From the NCBI GenBank assembly GCA_018656865.1, contig JABHYO010000150.1:1-64000 (forward strand): a DNA stretch of 64,000 bases. The letters are read 5' to 3'. How positions within the stretch are numbered: the first letter of the stretch is position 1; each line of letters starts with the position of its first letter. Shown here in pieces: positions 53,413 to 62,016 of the stretch. The notes below the pieces were generated by a model. The model worked only from the letters and a program-made list of their open reading frames with translations, made no database searches and had not been told where the DNA came from. Source of the stretch: Gammaproteobacteria bacterium. GTDB taxonomy: Bacteria; Pseudomonadota; Gammaproteobacteria; Pseudomonadales; Azotimanducaceae. A program made the position numbers and the translations under genes.

Positions 53413-55203
53413 CTATTGAGTACCGGAGAAGGGTGCTACTCTCAGCACTTCAGAAACCGTTGTCTCACCTGCAGACACCTTCAACGCACCACTCAGGCGA
53501 AGCGTTTTCATCCCTTCCTTCATACCAGCGAGTCTGAGTTTGCCGATCTCCGCGTTTTCATCAACAAGTTCCTTAATAGTGTCGCTCATTGGCAGGAGCT
53601 CATAGACACCTTGCCTACCCTTGAAACCGGTATCTCTGCAGTCAAGGCAGCCAACCGGGTGGTACATTCGCACCGGCATTTTCATCTTCCAAGGCTGGGT
53701 TACCATCTTCCAACCATCCGGGTCAGGATCACCCTGGTGTTTGCAGTTGTCACATAGTGTCCGAACAAGTCGTTGCGCCATGATCCCGAGTACCGTCGCC
53801 TTGATCAGATAAGGTGCGACACCCAGTTCCAACAATCGAGTAATGGCCGAAGGTGCATCGTTGGTGTGAAGGGTCGATATCACCAGGTGCCCGGTAAGTG
53901 CTGCCTGAATGGCGATCTCAGCAGTTTCCAGATCTCTGATCTCGCCCACCATGATGATATCTGGATCCTGTCGCAGCAGTGCCCTCACTCCGTCGGCAAA
54001 ACTAAGATCGATATTGTGTTGAACCTGCATCTGATTGAAGCTCGGCTCTACCATCTCGATCGGATCCTCGATGGTACAGACGTTCACATCTTCCGTCGCC
54101 AGATGCTTAAGACTGGTATACAGCGTCGTTGTTTTACCTGACCCTGTGGGTCCGGTCACCAGGACAATACCGTTCGGATTGCCAACCATAGACTCCCATC
54201 GAGCATAGTCCTCATTGGCAAGGCCGAGTTGTTCAAATGTTTTCAAGAGGATGTCTGGGTCAAATATCCTCATCACCATTTTCTCGCCATGGGCCGTCGG
54301 CAATGTCGAGAGACGTAACTCCACTTCATGCTGGTCAGCGGTTTTGGTCTTCAGGCGGCCGTCCTGCGGTCGACGCTTTTCAGCGACATCCATTCGCCCC
54401 AAAGTCTTAAGTCGGCTAATGACCGCGTTCATCACCGGTGCGGGCAACTCATAAACAAGATGTAAAACTCCGTCAATACGAAATCGCACGCGGCCTTTTT
54501 CACGTCTCGGCTCCAGGTGGATATCGCTCGCCCGCTGAGTGAATGCGTAGTTGAGTAGCCAATCGACGATATTGACGATGTGGGCATCGTTTGCCTCCAT
54601 CTGATCTATCTGACCAAGCTCAAGCATTTGTTCCAGATTGGACAGCGAACTCGTTTTCAACCCGGCGGCGGTCGCCTTGTTGACCGACCGAGCCATGGTA
54701 TAAAACTCAGTTGTATATCGACGGATATCAGCCGGATTCGCAATAACCCTTGTCAAAATCTTTCCAGGCTGCGACTGCTCGATTGTCGCTTCCCACGAGT
54801 GGATATAGGGTTGTGCACTGACGATGACAACCTCATCGTCTTTTACATCGAGGGCTAATATCTGATGGCGTTGAGCAAACTCGTAGGACATTACGCGCGT
54901 GACCGTCGTCGATTCGATCTTGAGAGGATCAATTCTCACGTATTGCTGCTTGACCCTTTCCGCCAGCCAAATAGTTAGCGCTTCAACGTCAAGAGCCCGA
55001 CCAGGATTGGTCAGATCATCGAACATCTCTTCGCCGATCAGCTCGATGGGGTTCCAGTTAAGCTGCTCCTTACGACGGGTTTTCAGGCTTAGCTGCTCGG
55101 CATCTTTCTGCGAAATACGGCCATCGGAGACCAGTTCATCCCCCACGGTCCGAATATTCAGTGAAATATCAGGTTTTCTTGCGTGATCTTCCTGAAGACT
55201 CAA
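53413..55203 (-). CDS. GspE/PilB-family secretion ATPase
   Basis: Walker A GPTGSGKTTTLY; Asp/His boxes; tetracysteine CDNC...CLDC. Confidence 0.9.
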   Translation of the reverse strand: MSLQEDHARKPDISLNIRTVGDELVSDGRISQKDAEQLSLKTRRKEQLNWNPIELIGEEMFDDLTNPGRALDVEALTIWLAERVKQQYVRIDPLKIESTTVTRVMSYEFAQRHQILALDVKDDEVVIVSAQPYIHSWEATIEQSQPGKILTRVIANPADIRRYTTEFYTMARSVNKATAAGLKTSSLSNLEQMLELGQIDQMEANDAHIVNIVDWLLNYAFTQRASDIHLEPRREKGRVRFRIDGVLHLVYELPAPVMNAVISRLKTLGRMDVAEKRRPQDGRLKTKTADQHEVELRLSTLPTAHGEKMVMRIFDPDILLKTFEQLGLANEDYARWESMVGNPNGIVLVTGPTGSGKTTTLYTSLKHLATEDVNVCTIEDPIEMVEPSFNQMQVQHNIDLSFADGVRALLRQDPDIIMVGEIRDLETAEIAIQAALTGHLVISTLHTNDAPSAITRLLELGVAPYLIKATVLGIMAQRLVRTLCDNCKHQGDPDPDGWKMVTQPWKMKMPVRMYHPVGCLDCRDTGFKGRQGVYELLPMSDTIKELVDENAEIGKLRLAGMKEGMKTLRLSGALKVSAGETTVSEVLRVAPFSGTQ

Positions 55204-55333
55204 TTTGCTTCCCAGCTCCGCATCATGTCACGCACACTTTACACGTTTTGGGGGGTGCCCAAAACAGGAACGCTTTGCTTAACGGACCAAGGTGCTATAA
55301 TCCGCGCCCGTTTTCAGTAGAGCCCCGGTATAC

Positions 55334-56626
55334 ATGGCTTTCAATGCCGATCACATCAAGTGGTTCAGGGATTCATCACCCTACATTGACGCCCACAGGA
55401 GCAGAACCTTCGTCGTCTGCCTGCCTGACTGCGCGCTTGAGTCCAATAATCTCAACAATATCGTTTCCGATATCGCTCTGCTCAACTCGCTGGGTGTCAA
55501 ACTGGTTCTCGTATACGGCGCTGACCAAAAGGTGGAACGCGCTCTTCCCGGTAGGTGGGAAACTGCTGGCAGTCGACGCATAACAACGCCTGAAATACTT
55601 GAAACCATCACGTCTGTTCTGGGAAATGTGACCTCTGATCTCATCGCCAGATTTTCCGCTAGCAGCCCTGAGGCGCCATTGCTAAGAAGGGATATCACAA
55701 CGGCAAGCGGTAACTATCTGCGTGCCAAACCTCTTGGTGTTATTGATGGACTGGATCACCTTCAGTCCGGTGAAGTCAGACGCGTCAACAGCAATGCCAT
55801 CACCCACCAGCTTGAAGGTGGCGCCATCGTCCTGATTCCAGCTATCGGCTATTCACCCTCGGGTGAAACATTCCATCTGGATACTGCCGCCGTTGCAAGC
55901 CACGTTTCCAGAGCGCTGATCGCCGACAAACTGATCTACATGATTGAAGATGAAGGCTTGCGCGATACCCGAGGGCAGATCATCAATGAAATTGACCTCA
56001 GCCACATGGAAAGAGGTCAGATCGAAGGGAATGACGAGCCTGATAGGCTAATCACTCTTTGCGATCAGGCTTGTCAGCGACAAGTATCGCGCTGTCATAT
56101 TATCAGTTTCGAAACAGACGGCGCCCTACTGGAGGAACTTTTTACTCGGGACGGGTGCGGCACCCAGATCATCGGACACAGCTACGAACAGATCAGGACC
56201 GCGAACATTGATGACGTACCCGGAATCCTCAGGCTGGTTGAGCCGCTGGAGGCATCGGGTGTGCTGGTGAGACGGTCCCGTGAGCTGCTCGAATCTGAAA
56301 TTGAACAATTCATCGTTATCGAAAGAGACGGCCTGCTAATCGGCTGTGCTGCACTCTACCCCTTCGACAAGATCGGAGAGCTTGCCTGCGTCGTCACCCA
56401 TCCGGATTACAGGAACAGCGATCGTGGTGATCGACTACTGGATACGATTGACTCGCGAGCCAGACAGGCCGGAATCGAACAGCTCTTTGTCCTCACCACA
56501 CAGAGTGTTGACTGGTTCCTGGAGCATGGTTTCAAGGAATGCGATGTCGCCGAGCTACCAGACGAAAAGCGGGACTTCTACAACTACCAGCGAAATTCAC
56601 GCGTCCTGATCCGTCAAGTGCAATAA
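55334..56626 (+). CDS. argA: Amino-acid N-acetyltransferase (N-acetylglutamate synthase)
   Basis: Amino-acid-kinase-like N domain plus GNAT C domain. Confidence 0.94.
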   Translation: MAFNADHIKWFRDSSPYIDAHRSRTFVVCLPDCALESNNLNNIVSDIALLNSLGVKLVLVYGADQKVERALPGRWETAGSRRITTPEILETITSVLGNVTSDLIARFSASSPEAPLLRRDITTASGNYLRAKPLGVIDGLDHLQSGEVRRVNSNAITHQLEGGAIVLIPAIGYSPSGETFHLDTAAVASHVSRALIADKLIYMIEDEGLRDTRGQIINEIDLSHMERGQIEGNDEPDRLITLCDQACQRQVSRCHIISFETDGALLEELFTRDGCGTQIIGHSYEQIRTANIDDVPGILRLVEPLEASGVLVRRSRELLESEIEQFIVIERDGLLIGCAALYPFDKIGELACVVTHPDYRNSDRGDRLLDTIDSRARQAGIEQLFVLTTQSVDWFLEHGFKECDVAELPDEKRDFYNYQRNSRVLIRQVQ

Positions 56627-56649
56627 GGGAGTTACCTCAGTTCGCTTAG

Positions 56650-56666
56650 GGTGTGCTCAGCACACC
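56650..56666. other. 7-bp stem-loop downstream of argA
   Basis: GGTGTGC-tca-GCACACC. Confidence 0.6.
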
Positions 56667-56690
56667 ACCAACTACCCGTAGCAGCTAGTA

Positions 56691-56812
56691 GAAAAAGTGC
56701 CTGTTGGATGCAAGGCAAGGCGAAATTTGGCGAAAGAGCGGAGTTTACATCTTAGTAAATGAGCATCTTGAGCCAAATTCCAACGCAGAATTGCGCCGAC
56801 AGGTGGTTTTTC
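56691..56812. repeat. BIME/REP-like imperfect palindrome between convergent argA and hemE
   Basis: GAAAAAGTGCCTGTTGG (56691-56707) vs CCGACAGGTGGTTTTTC (56796-56812), with inner ATTTGGC/GCCAAAT and TTTAC/GTAAA arms. Confidence 0.75.
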
Positions 56813-57845
56813 AGACTTGGTATTCGTGGACGAAGTCGACTAGCGCCTTAACATTATCAACCGGCGTCTCCGGCAGAATTCCATGCCCCAGATTAAAGAT
56901 ATGCCCTGGTCGACGCTCAACTTCTTTCATGACGGAACCGGCAGTTGCCAACATCGCCTCTTTCTTCGCAAAGAGCGCCACAGGATCCATATTGCCCTGA
57001 ACCGCCGGGACGCCCATAAGATCCCAACTTTCCCGTAGAGGCGCGCGCCAGTCCAACGCCATCACATCACCACCGGCTTCCGCCATTAACGGTAGCAACG
57101 CTGGATTACCCGTACCGAAATGAATAACGGGGACCCGACCACTGATTTCTGAAATCAGACGCCTGCTATGCTCGAATACATATTCGCGGTAATCACTGAC
57201 CGACAGGCACCCAACCCAGGAATCAAAGATTTGCACTGCCTGGACACCTTCGTCGATCTGATATCTGAAATAGTCGATGGCACAGGTCGTCATTTTCTCC
57301 ATGATGGCCCGGAAAGCACCCGGGTCACTCAACATCAGTTTCTTGACCTGAATATAGTTACGGGAACCCTTACCCTCTATGGCATAGGAAGCCAGAGTGA
57401 AGGGTGCACCCCCAAAGCCAATCAACGGAATATCATCCGGTAGTTCAGCCCTGATGAGACGAATAACTTCGCCAATATAAGGCATGGTATCTGCAGAAGG
57501 CGCGACCCGCAGATTGTCGATATCGGCATTTGATCGAACCGGATTGGCAATATTGGGGCCGACACCCACTATATAGTCCAGTTCAAGACCCATGGGCTCC
57601 AGTATCGGCAGAAGATCCGCAAACATAATTGCCGCATCCACACCGAGTATCCTCTGGGCATCACAGGTTACCTGGGCAGCAAGGTGTGGTGTTTTGAAGA
57701 AATCGAGACTCGGCGTGTCAGCCTTCACCTCGTGATATTCCTTCATATATCGCCCGGCCTGCCGGTTCAGCCAGACCGGTGTATAGTCTGTCTGCTCGCC
57801 TCGACAGGCTTTCAGAAATACTGATTGCTGCAGTGCATCGTTCAT
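56811..57845 (-). CDS. hemE: Uroporphyrinogen decarboxylase
   Basis: TPVWLNRQAGRYMKEYHEVK; full length. Confidence 0.97.
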   Translation of the reverse strand: MNDALQQSVFLKACRGEQTDYTPVWLNRQAGRYMKEYHEVKADTPSLDFFKTPHLAAQVTCDAQRILGVDAAIMFADLLPILEPMGLELDYIVGVGPNIANPVRSNADIDNLRVAPSADTMPYIGEVIRLIRAELPDDIPLIGFGGAPFTLASYAIEGKGSRNYIQVKKLMLSDPGAFRAIMEKMTTCAIDYFRYQIDEGVQAVQIFDSWVGCLSVSDYREYVFEHSRRLISEISGRVPVIHFGTGNPALLPLMAEAGGDVMALDWRAPLRESWDLMGVPAVQGNMDPVALFAKKEAMLATAGSVMKEVERRPGHIFNLGHGILPETPVDNVKALVDFVHEYQV

Positions 57846-57893
57846 GGGTTGCCCAGGAAAAGTGAGGCCGCATTATACATACTTGTGGCACTC

Positions 57894-59108
57894 TCATGAG
57901 AGCAGCTGGACGCGCCCGGAAAGATACTTGCCGTTACCATGACAGGTCAGTTCTTCCACCCTGTGAAGGTCTACCGGCGCGGACAAGCCTTTAAGCGCCA
58001 CCTTACCCAGGCTCTTTACCCTGATCCAGGGACGCAGCAGTCGAAAAGTGCTTTCAGAAATCACAATCTCATCCCGGCCTGCCACACCCTCAATCCGGCT
58101 AGCCTGATTCACCGCACTACCAAGAGCCGTATAGTCCATTCGTTCAACACAACCGAAGCTACCGACCAGACAGTAACCCGTGTGGATGCCTATTCGGATA
58201 TGTATGGTTCGACCTGTCTCCCAGGGTGTCGACATCTGCCGCAACTTGTCTCTCATATCCACTGCCATCGATACGCAGGCATAGGCGTCCGCAACCGGCC
58301 CATCGGAATCAGGATCACCAAAGAAAATCATCATGCCGTCACCCAGAAACTTGTCGACTGTACCGCCATAGATACCTGCAATTTTGGTCATGGCTTCAAG
58401 ATAAGCATTCAGCCATCTGGCGACAGCTGTTTCATCAACGGTATCCATCAAGTGGGTAAAACCTTCTATATCAGAAAAAAATACCGTCAGACGCTTTCTC
58501 CGCACCTGTGGCGTACTCTCCCAACGATCCAACTGTGGTGCGATGAACGGCCTCAACCTCTCTTTCGCCTGTTCAAGTTCATGCCTCAACGAGAACTCTC
58601 GTCTGTGTTCCGTATTGAGGCGCGAGGTCTCCCGATAGACGAGCCAGGCAATGTAGCCCGAGTAGACGAGCAAACAGGCGAAACTCACCAGGTCCAGGTC
58701 TCTCACACCATCTGTAAGGTAGTACCGACCGGTAAGCCAGGCACCACCAAAACAGAGTGGCGTGCCTATAGCCAATGCCACCGGACCGGCGACGATAACA
58801 ATACTGACGGTAAGCATGGTAACCAGAACAATACAGGCTGTGGGCGAATACCCAACCATGCCGACGACCAATCCAGTCAACAGCGCGTCTACGACAAGAG
58901 ATCGACGAATAATGTCTGTTGAAGCGCTTACCCGTTGAAGAAGCAACTGGACCAAATAAGGGTAGACGAAACAAATAGCCGCACCAACAAGGCAGGCAAC
59001 CGATCCCGCATACTGTGAAGCAACGAGGAGGATTACAGCCGCCATCATCCAGGCCAAGATCCTTGGACGATTGATGGCGTCATACAGATATTTCTCTGAA
59101 GACTGCAT
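57894..59108 (-). CDS. Class III adenylate/guanylate cyclase with N-terminal membrane domain
   Basis: FFSDIEGFTHLMD...GGTVDKFLGDGMMIFFGDP; GIHTGYCLVGSFG. Confidence 0.9.
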   Translation of the reverse strand: MQSSEKYLYDAINRPRILAWMMAAVILLVASQYAGSVACLVGAAICFVYPYLVQLLLQRVSASTDIIRRSLVVDALLTGLVVGMVGYSPTACIVLVTMLTVSIVIVAGPVALAIGTPLCFGGAWLTGRYYLTDGVRDLDLVSFACLLVYSGYIAWLVYRETSRLNTEHRREFSLRHELEQAKERLRPFIAPQLDRWESTPQVRRKRLTVFFSDIEGFTHLMDTVDETAVARWLNAYLEAMTKIAGIYGGTVDKFLGDGMMIFFGDPDSDGPVADAYACVSMAVDMRDKLRQMSTPWETGRTIHIRIGIHTGYCLVGSFGCVERMDYTALGSAVNQASRIEGVAGRDEIVISESTFRLLRPWIRVKSLGKVALKGLSAPVDLHRVEELTCHGNGKYLSGRVQLLS

Positions 59109-59205
59109 CGGTTCATCTTCAAAGATAATCCGCGCTAAAACGACACCCTGGCGAGGCAGTTAATGTAAGCCTTCTACTGCCGTTTCTGTGGGAAGAAGCT
59201 GACTG

Positions 59206-60405
59206 TCAGTCGCCACCTGCAGCGAGATCAATATCCACTTCGAGTTCTACATCAGCCTCATAGTCAGTGCCTTCAATGTTAAAGCCGTGCAATCCCAGGA
59301 AAGCCTGTCGGTAGCCTGAAAAATCTGCCAGGGAATCCAAATTGCTCTCGTCTACCATCGCCCACTTATCAGCGACAAAGGTCTGAATATCAGGAGCGAG
59401 TTCCAATTCGTCCATACGGATTCGACCCTCATCATCAGTACGCAACTCACCCCCCCCATAGAGTTGCGTATCGAATAGGCGGGTTGTCTGTTCAATGCAG
59501 CCTTCATGTGTTCCCGCATCCTTCATGGCCTTGAAAAGCAGGGACAGATAGATAGACATTCCAGGGATGGCAGACGCCGCCTGGGTCACCAGCCCCTTCA
59601 TGACCGCCACATAGGCACTGCCACCAACTTCCGCCAAAGGCTCGACCAGGGCTTTCCTGGCACGATCCAGATCTTCCTTGGCTCTTCCTATCGTGCCGTG
59701 ATGATAGATCGACCAGGTTACTTCACTACCAAGGTAGGTATAGTTGGTTGTGATGCATCCCGGCGCCAGAAGTCCTCTTTCTTTCAGCGCGTGAATCCAC
59801 AGCTCCCAGTCTTCACCACCCATGACCTTAATCGTGTCGGCAACCTCCTCATCACTCGCCGGTTCAAGTGAAACATCTCTCATTACGCCGGTATTGAAAT
59901 CTATTGTCCTGCCTTCGAAAGGCTCCCCAACAGGCTTCAGTGTCGATCTCACAACTTCGCCATCCGGCATCTGCCTTGCGGGCGCGGCTAATGAATAGAT
60001 CACCAGGTCAACCTGTCCTAAGTCCCGCTCGATAACGTCGCAGGTGGCCTGTTTGATCTCTTCGGAATAGGCGTCACCGTTAATATTCGCAGCATAATGC
60101 CCTTTCGCCTTTGCTGCTTCGGTAAAAGCCGCTGTTTTGTACCAGCCTGGCGATGCTGTTCTGTTTCCCGAGGCAGGTCGTTCAAAAAAAACTCCAACGG
60201 TGGAGGCACCGTAACCAAACGCTGCGCTGATTCTCGACGCAAGGCCATAGCCACCGGATGCTCCAATAATCAGAACATTTTTCGGTCCTTCGCCTCGAAC
60301 GGAGCCAGATTCAACATGCCTTATCTGATTTTCGACGTCTCTGGCACATCCTGCCGGATGGGCAGTTGTGCACAGAAATCCTCTTATACGTGGTTTGATG
60401 ATCAT
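59206..60405 (-). CDS. fabV: Trans-2-enoyl-ACP/CoA reductase FabV
   Basis: MIIKPRIRGFLCTTAHPAGCARDV; VLIIGASGGYGLASRI. Confidence 0.95.
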   Translation of the reverse strand: MIIKPRIRGFLCTTAHPAGCARDVENQIRHVESGSVRGEGPKNVLIIGASGGYGLASRISAAFGYGASTVGVFFERPASGNRTASPGWYKTAAFTEAAKAKGHYAANINGDAYSEEIKQATCDVIERDLGQVDLVIYSLAAPARQMPDGEVVRSTLKPVGEPFEGRTIDFNTGVMRDVSLEPASDEEVADTIKVMGGEDWELWIHALKERGLLAPGCITTNYTYLGSEVTWSIYHHGTIGRAKEDLDRARKALVEPLAEVGGSAYVAVMKGLVTQAASAIPGMSIYLSLLFKAMKDAGTHEGCIEQTTRLFDTQLYGGGELRTDDEGRIRMDELELAPDIQTFVADKWAMVDESNLDSLADFSGYRQAFLGLHGFNIEGTDYEADVELEVDIDLAAGGD

Positions 60406-60413
60406 AACGACAA

Positions 60414-61196
60414 CTAATTCATTCCTTTCCGATAACTATAGGCCATAAATCCGGTCCCCAGAAGCACCATCGGCAACGACAATAACTGTCCGGCGGTTAC
60501 CGAGTCGAACAGGATGAAACCCATATGGGTATCCGGCTCGCGAAACAGCTCAGTGAACAGACGCAATGTGCCATATCCAATGAGAAACAAACCCGATACC
60601 GCCATTTCCGGACGTTGACCACGAGCAAAAATCCAGAGGATCGTAAACAACACCGGGCCTTCAAGGATCGCCTGGTACACACTGGATGGATGTCTGCCGA
60701 CGATGTCTCCGGGATAGATAACCGCCCACGGCACTTCTGTTACCCGCCCCGGCAGCTCCGTATTAATAAAATTACCAATACGTCCACATCCGAGCGCCAA
60801 CGGAATGGAAGGCGCAATGAAATCCGTTACTGCAAAGAATGTCTGTCCCTGACGACGCGCGAACACGGCGACACCGATAAGCACGCCGATCATACCGCCA
60901 TGAAACGACATTCCCCCTTCCCAGATTCTGATGATCGACAGCGGATTTGCCACCAGATTTTCAATGCCGTAAAAAAACCCATAGCCAATCCGCCCACCCA
61001 GTAGAACACCAAGCACCGCGTAGAATACGAGATCAGACAGTTCCTCAGCCGTATATCCACTTCGGTACTGCCGGTTCCGATAGCCCAACGTCCACCAGAC
61101 CATGGAGATACCAACCAGGTATGAAATTGCATACCAGTGAATACTGACGGGTCCAAGACTGATTGCCACCGGGTCTACTACCGGATACTGCCACAT
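60414..61196 (-). CDS. lgt: Prolipoprotein diacylglyceryl transferase
   Basis: GCGRIGNFINTELPGRVTEVPWAVIYPG; start reassigned to MWQYPVVDPVAISLGPVSIHWY at 61196. Confidence 0.96.
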   Translation of the reverse strand: MWQYPVVDPVAISLGPVSIHWYAISYLVGISMVWWTLGYRNRQYRSGYTAEELSDLVFYAVLGVLLGGRIGYGFFYGIENLVANPLSIIRIWEGGMSFHGGMIGVLIGVAVFARRQGQTFFAVTDFIAPSIPLALGCGRIGNFINTELPGRVTEVPWAVIYPGDIVGRHPSSVYQAILEGPVLFTILWIFARGQRPEMAVSGLFLIGYGTLRLFTELFREPDTHMGFILFDSVTAGQLLSLPMVLLGTGFMAYSYRKGMN

Positions 61197-61284
61197 GTGA
61201 TGCCAGAGATATGATAAGGAATACGCATTATCCGTTATCACGGGCCTCTGATAAACTCGCGTTTTTATCAGACCCCAACACCTC

Positions 61285-62016
61285 GTGTGCCTTATCCTTT
61301 TCGCCGTTAATCCCAATGAGCGCTTTCGGTTGATCGTCGCTGCAAATCGTGACGAACTTTATGCCAGACCAACAGTCAATGCGGACTTCTGGCCAGAACA
61401 TCCCGATATTCTGGCCGGACGCGATGAAAACATGGGTGGGACCTGGCTAGGTATAGACCGGCAGGGAAGATTCGCTGCAGTGACAAACTTCCGCGAAGAA
61501 CCGCCGGCTCCTTTGCCACCAAGATCCAGAGGCGACCTCCCGCTCAACTTCCTGAATGCAGACACCACTCCCCTCGACTATGTGAAGGACGTGTCCACAC
61601 GCAGCGAAACCTACCGTGGCTTCAATCTCATTGTCGCCGACAGCCAGTCCACCCTCTACTACGGTAATCGCGCTGGCAATCCTAGAGAGCTTGCAGACGG
61701 CTACTATGGCCTCAGCAACCAGGTACTAGACTGCGACTGGCCCAAGGTTATCGAAGGGCGCCAAAGACTACAAAAAAAGATGGAGAGTGATGCTGACGAT
61801 CTGTCTGAGTCGCTTTTTGAACTTCTCCTGAGTTCAGGCGACGACCGTGAATTCTCAAATAGCTTCATCAGCGGTGACGAGTATGGCACCAGAGCAGCCA
61901 GTGTGGTCTTGAAGACACATGACGGTGAAATCTACTTTGAGGAGCGGAACTTCGGTCCTGGCGGGAAATTCCTGAATTCCAATGGCTACAATTTCAATTG
62001 TGGCTACGACTCCTGA
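61285..62016 (+). CDS. NRDE (TANGO2-like) family protein
   Basis: MCLILFAVNPNERFRLIVAANRDELYARPT. Confidence 0.88.
   Translation: MCLILFAVNPNERFRLIVAANRDELYARPTVNADFWPEHPDILAGRDENMGGTWLGIDRQGRFAAVTNFREEPPAPLPPRSRGDLPLNFLNADTTPLDYVKDVSTRSETYRGFNLIVADSQSTLYYGNRAGNPRELADGYYGLSNQVLDCDWPKVIEGRQRLQKKMESDADDLSESLFELLLSSGDDREFSNSFISGDEYGTRAASVVLKTHDGEIYFEERNFGPGGKFLNSNGYNFNCGYDS

Noticed and set aside
57939-58922. 327-aa plus-strand ORF antisense to the adenylate cyclase
   Set aside because: Shadow ORF; the cyclase has clear catalytic motifs.
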